A stretch of 64,000 bases of DNA from Escallonia rubra. Its lineage: Eukaryota; Streptophyta; Magnoliopsida; Escalloniales; Escalloniaceae. Shown here in pieces: positions 22,895 through 34,632 of the stretch. The stretch covers positions 1-64,000 of the forward strand of contig JAVXUO010003132.1 of NCBI GenBank assembly GCA_033065855.1, in the 5' to 3' direction. Within the stretch, counting starts at the first letter, position 1, and every line of letters begins with the position of its first letter. A program made the translations under genes and the position numbers. The notes under the pieces were generated by a model. It was given only the letters and a program-made list of their open reading frames with translations. It was not told where the DNA came from and ran no database searches.

Positions 22895-24654
22895 CTGCAA
22901 TAAGTTATAAATGCTATCAGTAAGGGCATGTGCAGTACAGTTCCATATAAAAGCTTGTAAAACAACACCGAACATTGTACAACTGACAATAATGCAGGTT
23001 CCAAAGTGTGATTGCTGAATGTATAGAAAAGTCATTGTGCGTATGCAACTCTCTACTTGACTGTCTGTGGAGAGCTTGTACATCTTAGCAGCTTTTTGAA
23101 TGTTCTGTAGTTCATGAGGTACCTAGGACATTTACCCCCCGCATTTTCCATATATTTTAATTCAAGCCTATGTCCTAAGTTCAAGCTTATGTGCTAATTT
23201 AAGCGTACTGATGATCTGGAGTTCATGAAATACATAGGAGACTAATCATGCATTAAGGTAAAATACAATCAGGCACATTGCGATGTCACTCACCGTCGCT
23301 ACCGAGGACATCGCCGGCAAAGAGGCCGGCGATGACGCGAGCCCTAGCTCATTCTACCTCTATACTCACAAAAAGACTACAACACCTCACCCCATTTTTA
23401 CCTATGAAATCAACAATAATACATTCATTACGCTGCCCCGTAACACCACCATACATCCACCCACTGACACACCATCAAGCACATGCACACACCGTTCTCG
23501 CGTAGACACGGCAGCCATGGATGCCCGACCGCAACCATAGCCCGCACATGTTTTTTATCAGACCTACATACAAACGCACACTAGGGCAGCCACAGTGGCA
23601 GCCCTCAGTTCACGCACAACTCAAACACCATTCCACAAACAAAATACACCATACCCAAGCTGCACCAAGACTGAAGCAGCCCCTCCTTCGCAACATGGCT
23701 GCACCGCAGCCCACATTGTCACCAGTCGAACTATACACGTAGAAAATCTCACAAACCCAAGGTGTCTCGTGCATTCATTGTACTGCTCTCTTTCTGTCCG
23801 CGTACATACAAATGGAGCATCGTCTGAACTTGCTATTAAAAGCTATTGAGCAGTCTTGCTTTGTTTTTGATTGAATGCCATCGTGCTCTATGTCGACACC
23901 AATTTAGTTTCTGAATTTCCACTATAGGCATAACCCGTGAGCCTATGAGTCATAGCGATGGGACGGTGAGGGGCCTGATTTTTGAATTCTATGGGGCGAG
24001 CAATTCCAAATCGATACGTCAGTTAATGTAAAGTTTCAATTTCTGGCTTCTTTTCTAATTATAACAACAACAGTGGAGACTTTTGTGTTTATAAAGCATT
24101 GACGGGTTCCGTGAGGCGTAGATCATGGTGGCAAACCGATACAATTGGTTCTAACAATAGAAAAGTTGACTTGCCTGTGAGTGATACATAATTTGTTGTC
24201 AATCCAGCTAATATAAAATCTTCTGTGAAGCAGGGGGGTACTCTATTGGGGGGGGGGGTGGGTACTCTATTGGTCAAATTAGATACTTTGCTGGGTTGGT
24301 ATCAGGGAGATATCTAGTTCCCTATGGGAGTGTACAGAGTATTACGATGCGTGAAAAAATCACACTTTTTGCCAGTTCCATAATTTTTAGTGTTTTTCAA
24401 ACCCCCTTGGAGGTTGGGATTTTCTTTTCTCAGGGGTACGGTCTAAATGTCCAACACCACCCTCCCCCCCCCCCCCCCGCCCCCCCACACACACGTTATT
24501 CGTTTGTTTAACATTAAATCACAAGCTCAGCTTATTTAAGAATAAAAAAAGAAGTCCCTACATATTATGAGCCAACCTTGGGATTACTGGTCTTATGACT
24601 TTACCACGAAACCATTCATGCATAACAATATATTGGCATGAAACGAACACTTGC
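22895..24654. other. Intron 3 with homopolymer tracts and a possible LTR remnant
   Basis: Lies between two phase-compatible exons. It contains a G run at about 24247-24258, a C run at about 24463-24487, and a segment (23280-23850) with partial similarity to the solo LTR at 42570-45550, for example GCAGCCAC...GCCCTCA.TTCACGCACA. No further exon was recognised. Confidence 0.5.
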
Positions 24655-25101
24655 CTTATTGGTCTTGCGTTTCTCTTTGCCTTTCTGAGGAGCTGCGTTG
24701 TACTCCTCCATGCCTTTTTTGGCTTGGAGGACGTACGGAAATTTCTCATCCTCGTTGCGGTCTTTCCTCATGTGCGGGGCAAGCTGTGAAACCTAAAATG
24801 AAGACATATTTTAGATTGTCAATAGAGAGATTACTAAGTAATTGAGCTTGGAAATGAAAATTTACTTTCAATTACCTCTCTCATCGTCATACAATGGGTA
24901 GCGTGGGACTGCTGCAATCCTTGCTTTATTTCGGCGCTGAAGACAATAATGCAAACCAAGGTCAAACACTCATCATAATTACATGTTTTGCATATACACT
25001 ACCTTATAAACTTTATCAAGAACTTACAAAAATCGCATGAGCGCGTTGACAGGCTTCTTCCCTGTACTAAATGCCTCGCCTCGCTCCATGTTTGAGCTCA
25101 T
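24655..25101 (-). pseudogene. Exons 1-3 of the mobile-domain/Ulp1 gene
   Basis: Exon 1 begins at the ATG at 25101-25099 (MSSNMERGEAFSTGKK...). It ends after 74 nt at a GTAAGT donor. Exon 2 (24936-24876) is 61 nt and restores the frame. Exon 3 (24792-24655) is 46 codons, rich in Lys, Arg and Glu, and may be nuclear-targeting. Its donor reads AAG followed by GCAAGT, a good match to the minor GC-AG donor class. Exon 3 ends on a codon boundary and exon 4 starts on one. The start is chosen because a TTTCAG lies just upstream and no earlier in-frame ATG is obvious; a 5' leader exon is possible. Confidence 0.6.
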
Positions 25102-27344
25102 TGCTGAAACAAAAGGCAATTGTAAATGCACGTACAAACTTTTGATCTAATATCGTACCTAGATGTAGTGGCAGAGCCATTAACCTTACACAATGTGGAC
25201 ACCAACAAGGGCAAAAATTACACTTGCAACAGCTAAACTATAGACAATATGTAATTACTTCTTAGATCAACCATGTGGACATGCGTCAAATGCTTAATAG
25301 AGGAATTACTCTACCATTTTACAGAAATGTCTCAACTTGGCAAATTAAGTTGCCAACAACCCACCATTTATGTGTAGTTGATACCTATGTTACATGGACC
25401 CTTCAATTTGGGATGAAGAACGGTGTCCAGACGACACGACCCTGACACGGGTACAGGAGCTGTACCGGGCCCTTTGGATTGAGAACGGACACGGCTGATG
25501 CCTCTGTCGCTACTTAGAGGATGAAGAAGATTCTTTGGCAAATTTTAATCCGGATGAAATGAAGAAGGAAAAGATGAATCATTATATGTACCAATTTTTT
25601 CTTCTTCATTTTTCGTCAAATTAATGAATGAAATCCTTAAATTGATTGATCTTTGTTATTGTGTACTGGTTTCATTTGTTTGCCAATTGCGTTGCAGAAG
25701 AAAGAAGAAGAAAGTGGTGGAGACGGAAGAGAAGGAGAGTGGCCGGAGACGGAAGATAAGGAGAAGCAGAAGATGGAGGAAGGGAGCAGCAACAGAAGGG
25801 AGAGAGGATTTCTCTGCAACTTTACCTCGAGAGACGCATGGGGACTGAACCTTTTTTTTTCTTCTTTTGTCGTCTCATCTGCCAGAGGCCTCGAACCACA
25901 TGTCCTTGTGACAAGTTTTCTTTCAGCCTTGAGGCCTCCAACCACACGTCCCTGTGATGGCAGAAAACTTGTCTTGCACTCTTTTGCAAGTTGAAATGAG
26001 GCCTCAAACCACATGTCCTTGTGATGGGATGCAAAGCATGGCCTCTTAATTGTTCTTTCAGCATTTTAACTATTGTGGCGGGGGAGCGGCGTCCAGGGCT
26101 AGTTGGTAACATATTTTTTTTGGGGTAGTCGGAAACCGTGTATAATATCTCCAAACTATGCTAGAAATCTAAAATATGTTACCTTTGACAATGACAGCTC
26201 AAATTTTAAATTCATAAATTTTAATGACAGCTCAATTTTTTGAATTCATAAATCTCTTCAAAATATTGGTTACGTAAAACTCGAGAAAAAATATAATTCA
26301 ACATTCACATTGCATATAAAATTATATTTTATTTTTTACGTTGTCTTACACTTCACTTTTGCCACTATAATTTAGTCACTCTTTTTAATTCATGCAATTT
26401 AAAGTTTTACGAGCAATTTTTAAGTGGCAGCTGCAATAGAAATGATAAAAAAAAAAGAGTGCAACTGTAAATCTTTTACCAAAATGTTTGACTAATGTAC
26501 TTAGGAAGAGAAAATTTTGACACTCATTATAATATCGTACATTCTTAATGTTAAAGAATTATTGGGGGAATCCCATTCCCATGATTATTTTTTCTATGGC
26601 GTATTCCATAGGCCATAGCTGCCAAAAAAATATTTTTTTTTATATATTATGTGGTCGAACAACAAAAACAAGGTTTTATTAGACAACTATTGATATACTT
26701 AGCGTTAACAATATATGGCAAGTGTGTTTCAAACGAGTAGTTCAAATACGGAAAATGAATGTTATTTCAAATATAGTCAAATATACTAATGAAAAATCTA
26801 AAATATGCATTGATATAAAAATGAATTCGCATCAATAATTACGTGCCCTATCATTTGAATTTTTGTTAATTAGGAAAAATATTTTGTTACAGTTGTTATA
26901 TGTTATAGATGTTTATATTTGGCGTAGATATGGGTATGGACATGTGTGCTTGTGTTTATGTATCCATATTAATATGTATAATCTATAAATTTTTTTAAAA
27001 AAAATAGGTTGTAAACTCAAATTTATGACAAATCTCATATAGAATAGATTAACCGCGATATATGAAAAAAATTGATTAACTTTGATAAAACAATGAGAGA
27101 ACAAGAAATTCCACGATTTGTCAACTTAAAAATAAAGATTACCCATAGTAAATTGCAAAAACTCTTGCTAAAATCATGTTATCCAAAAAATTGCTAACTA
27201 ATTAGGAATTTAAATACAACGGGGTCTTTTCGTCTATAGTAATGTCTTTTTCATCATAGATTTTCTTAGATTAATATGCAATTATGAGTTATACAATCCC
27301 ATAAGTTATATCAATAGAATCGTACGGGAAGTCAATATTGTTCA
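25102..27344. other. Non-coding, AT-rich; short repeats only
   Basis: No gene recognised. Three copies of a block close to GAGGCCTCNAACCACATGTC start at 25885, 25931 and 25998. The part 25379-25490 shares motifs with 32361-32510 in the opposite orientation. The stretch 25690-25830 is purine-rich and gives low-complexity Lys/Glu frames that I do not consider genes. From 26160 the sequence is very AT-rich. Confidence 0.6.
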
Positions 27345-28035
27345 CTGCTGTCTTCGTCACTTCACACCACTATCACCACTATTACCCTCACACTACCACC
27401 ACTGTTACCCTCACACTACCACCACTATACGGCTACACCCACCACCATCGCCACACTACTGTCAGCACCGCACAACCACCTTCACCACACTGATGCCACC
27501 AACACCCGCCATAGTCACCACAACTACCACTACAGTATGTTACAGTACCACCACAACCACCATTATTATCATTATCACCACCACTTGACTGCCATTGTCG
27601 CTACCGCCTCCGCACCATGTTCTCACCACCGTCTTTGCTATCAACACTATCACTACTGTCACCATCGCTGCCACCAACGACTCTTTAATACCACCACCAT
27701 CCCTGTCGCCACCACGACCATAACCATCGCTAGACTGTCCATCACCACCACCACTACATCACCATTGTCACCAATACTGCCACCAGGCACGTTCGAATAG
27801 CGCCAACTTCTATTACTATCACTAGATCGCGCTAACACCACCAATATTGATGCAACACCATCACAACCACCGCTAACGAAAACTGCTACCACCATCATCA
27901 CTTGTCACCAACACTAGCGACACTTCAATAACAAAATCACCACTACCACGTTGCCATCATTACCGCCATCACTGTCGTTGTTACCACCGCCATCACTATT
28001 GTCACCGGCACCTGAATTAATGACACCTTAATAAC
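27345..28035. repeat. Degenerate ACC/CAC trinucleotide tract
   Basis: About 690 bp dominated by ACC, CAC and ATC triplets (for example CACTACCACCACT, ACCACCACT) with many substitutions. Apparent His- and Thr-rich frames are a by-product. Confidence 0.85.
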
Positions 28036-28698
28036 ACGACGACTGCTAACATTGCAGTTTGTTATCCCACCACTTAATGCCACTCCACGCTGATCACTTT
28101 CACCAAAGTGCCGATATAACTTACATTGTTGTTACAACTCGCATGTCACTGCTAATGTGTGTCCAACTATCCATAGATAACACGAAAATATACTCATATA
28201 ATTATACTCCGATCTCACTAACACTATCATTTTTAGTCGTGGAATTTAATTATAGTATAATAATAAGGTAAATAGATGCAACATGACACTACAAAAGGAG
28301 ATTGGGAAACCATTCAAGTATTAGTATAGTTTACTAAAATTATTAAAGTTTTATAAGGGACTAAAAATTTGAAACAAAGAATTTCACGATTAACTAAAGT
28401 CAAATTAAAATTAAATTAGATAATTTTCGATATAACCATTAAATTTAATTTGCCTTGAAAATTAAAACTTTTTGGGTGCCATTATATTCTGAAGCCCACT
28501 TTTCCTACTTATGCACCTCACTCCCACCCTAGCATTCTTAGCATAAATTTCGTTGGCCAAACAGTAGTCAACTAGAGTAGATTCTGACTATTTGAACCAA
28601 TCGAAACATATATGATATATGAACTCTAGTAGAAAAAACAAAGTTGCCTAAGTCAGACTTAGGTTCCCAAATCCAAACAACAAAAGAATAGACTCACA

Positions 28699-28760
28699 CG
28701 CCAAATCACACTCCATACCGCCAAATCACACTCCATACCGCCAAATCACACTCCCATACC
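28699..28760. repeat. 20-bp tandem repeat, three copies
   Basis: Unit CGCCAAATCACACTCCATAC repeated three times. The third copy has one extra C. Confidence 0.95.
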
Positions 28761-28767
28761 GCCACTG

Positions 28768-28860
28768 CTTTGCTTTCTTCTTCACTCTTCTGTATCCAAC
28801 TTCCCACAAACAACTTGCTTTCTGCTTCACTCTTCTATATCCAACTTCCCACAAACAACA
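28768..28860. repeat. About 46-bp tandem duplication
   Basis: Two copies of a unit running from TTGCTTTCT to CTTCCCACAAACAAC with a few mismatches. Confidence 0.9.
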
Positions 28861-28961
28861 TACAGAGGAAAATCTAGCGAATGCCCAAAGAATGAGAAAC
28901 AGATAAAAGCAATACTACAAGAAAATCACAGCACAAAGGAAATATTGGTTTCAATTCTATT

Positions 28962-29200
28962 CCTTTCCTACAATCAAGCTTATATTTCCATATGTTGCTC
29001 ATAATCTTTTATTCTCTTAGGATAGACAGTATGTCTTCATGTTCATTTTCTACATTCAAGTGTATAATTCCATAAGAAACTCATAGTACTTTCTCTCTTA
29101 GGATAGTAAGTCTTCATTTTCCTTTTCTACATTCAAGCATATATTTCCATAACAAACTCATAGTCTTTTCTCTTTAAGGGTAGACAATATGTCTTCATCT
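28962..29200. repeat. About 80-bp tandem repeats upstream of the hAT gene
   Basis: Three diverged units start near 28969, 29051 and 29128 (TACAATCAAG / TACATTCAAG followed by ATTTCCATA). Each ends in a (A/T)GTCTTCAT block. The last of these is the ATG context of the transposase reading frame. Confidence 0.85.
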
Positions 29201-31522
29201 CGATCAGTGAAGGGTAAAGGCAAGGCTGTCTTGCGTCCCTTATATATGTAATCAAGATGGGGGTTTTGATGATTCACCACTGTGGAACCACGTCAAAGTC
29301 ACTGGTGGTGGAGCTGGTGGAGGTGGCAATAGGCACTGGATGTGCAATTACTGCAACAAGAAGGTCACGGGTTCATACTCAAAGGTGAAGGGCCATCTGT
29401 TGGCCATCCCTCTTTGTGGAGTTACTGCATGCAACAATTTGAGTGCAGAGATCATGAAAGCAATAAAGGAAGAGCATGATGACGCCGAAAGAAGAAAGAA
29501 CATATGTATTTTGGAAGCAAGAAAACAGGCCGATTACCTCACGTTATCTGATGGATCAGATTTGTTACAAAACAAAAAACAGAAGGCAAGTGGCCCTCTA
29601 GAGAAAGCCTTTAACGTGGTGGAAAGAAGTATTGCCGATAAGAGAGCATCCCGCATGTTTTATGCTTCTGCTTTGTCATTCAACCTAGCTAGATTTTACA
29701 CTTCAGGAAATAGTCTCAGACACTTGCTAATAGCAACATCGCAAGCTACTCTCCACCATCTTATGACAGGCTTTGCACTACTTTGCTTGCGTAAGAGAAA
29801 GCACACATATTTCGCAAGTTGCAGCCCATAAAAGATACGTGGAAGAAGAACGGAACATCATTGTGCTCTGATGGTTGGTCGGACAGACAAAGGAGGCCTC
29901 TCATAAATATGATGGCTGCGAATGCTGGAGGAGCTATGTTTCATAGTGCAGTTGATGCAAGCGGAAATATTAAGGATGCAAACTACGTACTAAGCTTATT
30001 TCTCCCTGTGATAGAGGATATTGGAGAAGCGTATATTGTTCAAATTCTCACTTACAATGGAAGCAACTTCAAAGCTGCTGGGCAGACGATTGAGGAGATG
30101 TATCCTCGCATTTTTTGGACACCATGTATTGTCCATAGTCTGAATTTAGCGATTAAGAGCATGTGTGATCCTTCAGAAAAATCACCTCAATATTCTGAGT
30201 GTAAATGGATAGCTGAGCTCGTTAATGATGTCCAAAGCATAAGAAACTTTATTGTTAACCACGGTATGGCACTATCAATTTTCAATCGCTACTCAGATTT
30301 AAGTTTGCAAAAGGTAGCTGAAACAAGATTTGCTTCAAGTATTGTCATGGCAAGACGTTTGAGAGATGTGAAGCTAGCATTAGAGAAGATGGTTATGGAT
30401 TCTAGTTGGAAGACCTATCGAGGCGATGGAAAAAGTCCAACAGAAATTGAATGCCCAAGAAGTGAAGCAATGCATTGTCAATGATACTTGGTGGGATAAG
30501 CTGGAGTTCTTCTTGAGCTTTACAGAGCCATTAATGGACATGTTAAGGGCTGCCGATACCGAAGCACCAGTGCTTCATCTAATCTATGACATGTGGGATA
30601 CAATGATCGGGAAGGTGAAGTTGATAATCTTTGAACACGAAGGAAAGAACATAATCACAGGTAAATCAGATGTTTTTGATGTCATCCACAATGTTTTGGA
30701 GGCTAGATGGAACAAAAGCAACACTCTGTTGCACTGTATGGCACATTCCTTGGTTCCAAAGTATTACAGTGTTGTGTGGCTTTAAGGAGGAACTAACGGA
30801 AATGAGAGAATATCCCCTCACGAAGATCAAGAGGTGTCAATGAATAGGATCCAATGCTTCAAGCGGCTTTTCCCAAATCAAGAAGATGTTCGGAAAGTTT
30901 GTGTCGAGTATGGTGCATTTTCAAGAGGCTCTGGCTATTTCAACCAAGCTCATGTAATTGAGGCAAGAATGTACGAAGAACCGATATCGTGGTGGGCTAA
31001 TCATGGTTCTTCCATACCATTGTTGCGAGATTTGGCGTTCAAGCTACTCTCACAGCCCGCATCATCGTCCTGCTGTGAGAGAAATTGGAGCACATATTCT
31101 GTGATTCAAAGTATCAAAAGGAACAAATTGGCAACCAGCAGAGCTGAGGATTTGGTATTTGTATTGTGCAATTTTTGACTTATGGCTAGGAAAAAGAAGG
31201 CATACACTGAGGGAGCTACAAAGTATTGGGACCTATGTAAGTTCTTTGGTTAAATTCTTTTGTCTATGTAGAAGACTCAACATTGATCAAGCATTTGTTA
31301 AGAGTATACTGAAATTTTACATGGTTGCAATCTTTTGTAGGTGGAGACAAGTTCGATATTGATGGACACGCCTTGACTGAGTTAGCAGAACTATCCCTAG
31401 ATGAACCAGAGATTGAAGCGGTCACCTTTGATGACAATGTGGAGAAACAACCAGTAGAAGTTGATGAACTTGGAGGCGCTCAAAATCTAGATGTTGATCA
31501 CAGTGGGGATGAAATGGAGTAG
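29189..31522 (+). pseudogene. hAT-superfamily transposase-like gene, decayed
   Basis: The start at 29189 reads MSSSRSVKGKGKAV. A frameshift near 29245 leads into a BED-type zinc finger (WMCNYCNKKVTGSYSKVKGHL, Cys-Cys-His visible). A second shift near 29780-29820 precedes the DUF659-like region (SLCSDGWSDRQRRPLINMM). A third near 30435 in an A run precedes TWWDKLEFFLSFTEPL. In-frame stops follow at 30783 and 31176. The C-terminal hAT dimerisation region is present (SWWANHGSS, CCERNWSTYSVI). A GT-AG intron (31237-31340) joins KYWDL to GDKFDIDG, followed by LSLDEPEIEAV, typical of plant hAT-like proteins. Such proteins bind terminal repeats and cut DNA. I found no terminal repeats around it, so it may be a decayed element or a decayed domesticated copy. 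Confidence 0.85.
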
Positions 31523-32323
31523 GCTACTCACTGCTGCAAGTGTGCAACAAGAGTTAGCAGCAGCCAGCAGGTTTTATCATTTTTTTGTATGTGATACTGA
31601 TACCTGATAAGTGAAGAACTGAAGATTGATAATCTTTTGTGTGTTATAAGTTTATAACTTATATCTTTTGTGTCCATATGACTATCTATGTTCAATATCT
31701 GATCTTCCACTTAAACTTTTGTAACTCTGAAGACTGAAATGATGATATTTAATAGATGCCTTCATTGCCTTGGTGAGTTGGTGTTTATGAGTTTTTTATC
31801 TTTTAATAAACTCAGCATTCTAATTTCTAAGATAACTCTGACACTCTGTGTAAGCTGGAGATTTTTCATTCTATTCCTAGTATTATTATGTTTATCTTTG
31901 ATTTGGTAATGCTCACTGCTCGGCAAGTTCCAAGTTCAAAAGCTTGAGAGTTAAAATTGGTCAAGTGACTCAAGTCAATTACTCAATTCTATGGTGCAAG
32001 AAGGTGCATATGAGTATATGACTGTAAGGTTTGTCCTCTTCACTCTTCAGTTTAGTAGCTTAAACTTAAAGCCTTAAAGTATCTAATTCTAATCAACATG
32101 AAAACATACAGGCATACATGCTACAGCTCAACTGCTCAAGATGAAGATCATTGGCTGCCAAGAGGCAACAGGTACTTCGCCACCCTCTCTAATAGTCCAA
32201 TCTAATACATATCTTGATGCTCTACCTCACATTTCTAGCATTCTATTCAGAATATTTATGTATAGTAATTAGTTATATATGGTGTTTATTGTTTAGTAGC
32301 GCACTACAGTAGGAATATAAAAG

Positions 32324-32325
<2 letters not shown>
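31523..32325. other. No feature recognised
   Basis: AT-rich sequence downstream of the hAT gene. It may include its 3' untranslated region or terminal sequences, but no matching inverted ends were found by eye. Confidence 0.5.

Positions 32326-32366
<41 letters not shown>
32326..32366. repeat. (TA)n microsatellite
   Basis: About 40 bp of TA repeats. Confidence 0.95.
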
Positions 32367-32367
<1 letters not shown>

Positions 32368-32510
32368 CGTACGACGTATCCCCGTACCCGTGTCCAACTT
32401 TTGGACGGTGTCCACGTACCCTATAATTTCAAAAATAGGCGAGTCCGACACTCGGACACGTACCCGATCCGGACACCGACACCGAGTCCATGTAACATAG
32501 GTTGATACAT
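32367..32510. repeat. Dispersed repeat with CCGGACAC/GTGTCCGG motifs
   Basis: Contains TCGGACACGTACCCG and ends CATGTAACATAGGTTGATAC. The inverse appears at 25379-25410 (GTTGATACCTATGTTACATGG) followed by GGTGTCCAG. The two are members of one repeat family in opposite orientation. The superfamily is not determined. Confidence 0.6.
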
Positions 32511-32839
32511 CTCGGGCTTTCTTACTTTTGGTAAAGCTTTTCACCAAATTCGACAACCGGACAAAAGACATATGCTATTAATGCGGTGGACACTTTAATG
32601 TTATTAATCTGCATATGCGCCCCCTTTTTTTTCCTTTCCTGGTACAATGGACTAGTAAGCATATGCCAAACTACTCCGAAGTCAAAAACTTTAGATCCTC
32701 AGGGGTCAAACTATTGCCAATGAAGGGAAAATGGGTTGGGTGAGCTGAGGCAATTACTCCACTCGTCCGAATGTTTATACGTTGTGGAATACAGACGGCA
32801 GGCCCAGAGAGCAGTACTTCACTACTCAGATCCCCAACA

Positions 32840-32951
32840 GACCCACTACTCAGGATAAATAAGTTTAATGGTGGAAAGAATAATGAATTGACCGATTTCT
32901 TAAGATATGTGCAAAGTCAAAGCTACCACTTATTTCGGGACGGAGGGAGTA
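32840..32951 (-). mobile_element. Stowaway-like MITE terminus
   Basis: The minus strand from 32949 reads CTCCCTCCGTCCCGAAATAAG, the typical Stowaway (Tc1/mariner-type) terminal repeat, with TA at 32950-32951. The opposite terminus was not found, so the left limit is arbitrary. It lies next to the KAB1-like exon. Confidence 0.6.
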
Positions 32952-33004
32952 TCATTCAAAAAAGATACTTCTGCAATCAAAAATTTGACTAAGGAGATGT
33001 TTAC

Positions 33005-33148
33005 CTTGTAGTTCTCCAATGCAAACCGACTATCAGATGGAATGGTTCCTTTGTTATATTTTCCAGTCAGAACTCCCGAGGCAAGTGGACTCCACGTGGT
33101 GAGGCCTATGCCGTAGTTGCTGTACAGCGGAACGTACTCAGCCTCAAC
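33005..33148 (-). pseudogene. Single exon of a KAB1-like potassium-channel beta subunit
   Basis: Exactly 48 codons between TTTGCAG and a GTAAAC donor. The peptide runs [18 protein letters not shown]...[20 protein letters not shown] and matches, from memory, the conserved aldo/keto-reductase core of plant KAB1. KAB1 is a cytosolic NADPH-binding subunit that associates with Shaker-type K+ channels. The exon is open and both splice sites are good. The neighbouring exons (the one ending in NLFSRHK and the one starting NLASRSLVDD) were not found on either side. It is either a captured or broken gene fragment, or part of a gene with very long introns. Confidence 0.85.
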
Positions 33149-34439
33149 CTGCAAAGAAAATATGGCGGCCATGAAGCACACAAAAAGAATTAGATACGTA
33201 GAGATAATTCAGCTCTTAGCTATAGCTGCTAAAACTGCAGATGTCATTGTACATAACAAAAGCATTGCAGTGACTAGTATTGCAAAAGCACCCGTATGAA
33301 AGCACTATATCCTCCCAAAATTAAAGAGAACTGTTACTCTATACGAGCCTAAACCCAAGCAAATCAGATTCAAATCTTTCTCAGCAGAAACAAAGATAGA
33401 AGGGGGAAACTCCAAAAACGTCCCCAGACTTCGTTGCTCTAGTCCTAAACATCACTTTTAGCCAAACTAAGTCATTAGAACTATCAAACATTTGCCAACT
33501 CCATCCTTTTGTTACGTTTAGACATCCCTAGGCTCACATTCCAGGAAAAGAAGTCATTTCCCCCGCAAAACCAAAACTTATGACCAACATTGTATACTCA
33601 ATTGTCACCAACTCCTCCACCTCCACCGCCACTGCCACCTGCCACTTGTGTACTCACCCTCGGATTCCTTTTAAACCATCAAAGTCACCACCACCTAACA
33701 TCACCGCCCACAAGCATCAGAGCTGTCAACTTCTACACCAAATACAGTCCATGACCCTGCTTTAATACATCATCATAATTCTGAACCACCGTGTTAGAAA
33801 CCGGCATTAGCCATCACCATCCTGATAATAGCCAGAAAAATCACATAATAGTTGTATATAGTATCAATACTAAACAAATAACAAAACAAAAAAATGAAGT
33901 AGCTACGTAAAGAACATTGAGTAGTCAGGGGAACCCAAAGCACCATACAGTGAACATTTACAAAGAGCAATTCCAATATGATTTCTAAGTATGTGTACAC
34001 TCCAAAGTCAATGTCAGTACCAACTATCAGCTGAGAAGCGCTACCTAAGCACAATGGTTAACATATATGATGCATAGATATCTGAGCCTTGGTACTAATA
34101 AATTTGAAACTAAAGCTAGTATGCCTCTTCGATATTCACCTTGAATCTTATAAGCGATGAATATTTCATTCACCAATTCATGAGGGCTGAGATTTATGGA
34201 TGATTTCATTTTGCTTAAACAATAATAATTGATCTAATTTTTCAATCAACAACCCACAGATATTCTACCCATAGATTACTAAGGTAAGAAGAATGAGAGA
34301 AAATAAAGCTCGTCTGAAATAAAACAAGAAAATAAGTGGGAGGAAGACAACTCAGAGTACAAACCTGTCGCTCGTCGCCGGCCTTCGCTGCTTGTCGCGC
34401 CCGGAGCAGTCACCACTGCTGGGAACTACAAATACAAAT
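33149..34439. other. No feature recognised
   Basis: Non-coding sequence. If the KAB1 exon belongs to a live gene this would be intron, but no upstream exon was seen. Confidence 0.5.
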
Positions 34440-34632
34440 GTGGCCGAAAATTCAATTTAGGGTTTATTTTGACTAAATATTTAGCGACAGCCAATAGGGA
34501 TCGCCAAATCAGACGCTAAATCCAAGTTTTCGTTGACCGTGAATCTTCAGCGACCGTATGTTATGGCAGTCGGCGACCGCATGATTTGGCGGTCGCAAAT
34601 TGCGGCCGCTAAAGCCCCTGCGTCTTGTAGTG
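34440..34632 (-). mobile_element. CACTA transposon terminus
   Basis: Ends in GCGTCTTGTAGTG at 34620-34632. On the minus strand this starts CACTACAAGACGCAGG, the En/Spm-type terminus. GCGACCG / CGGTCGC subterminal motifs lie inside it (34545-34610). No other end and no transposase were found. Probably a truncated or non-autonomous copy. Confidence 0.7.

Larger units (their letters stand above)
5740..25101 (-). pseudogene. Plant-mobile-domain / tandem Ulp1 (C48) peptidase gene, interrupted
   Basis: This is a hand-built model of one minus-strand gene. The exons are 25101-25028, 24936-24876, 24792-24655, 22894-22292, 22207-22034, 10924-10281, 10186-10102, 9704-9624, 9534-9421, 9208-9077, 8926-8883, 8780-8708, 8581-8400, 8173-8089, 8005-7925, 7782-7669, 7539-7405, 7251-7210 and, after a gap I could not resolve, 5855-5740. 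Introns end in AG and start with GT, except one GC. Phases agree at every junction from the ATG (25101) through the start of peptidase unit 2. The architecture is a basic N-terminus, a mobile-domain-like region, a linker and two Ulp1 units. Such mobile-domain plus Ulp1 proteins are known from plant genomes and from Mutator-like elements; no transposase or terminal repeat was found here. One in-frame TGA (22622-22624) and an 11-kb insertion in intron 5 suggest it is now a pseudogene. Confidence 0.7.

Noticed and set aside
25637..26014. Open frames on both strands in purine-rich sequence
   Set aside because: Composition-driven Lys/Glu or Ser/Leu text with no recognisable domain.
27537..27901. 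His/Thr-rich and Val/Gly-rich frames
   Set aside because: By-products of the ACC/CAC repeat tract.
28699..28760. Spaced repeats considered as a CRISPR-like array
   Set aside because: Units are directly adjacent without unique spacers, and the context is a plant nuclear genome.
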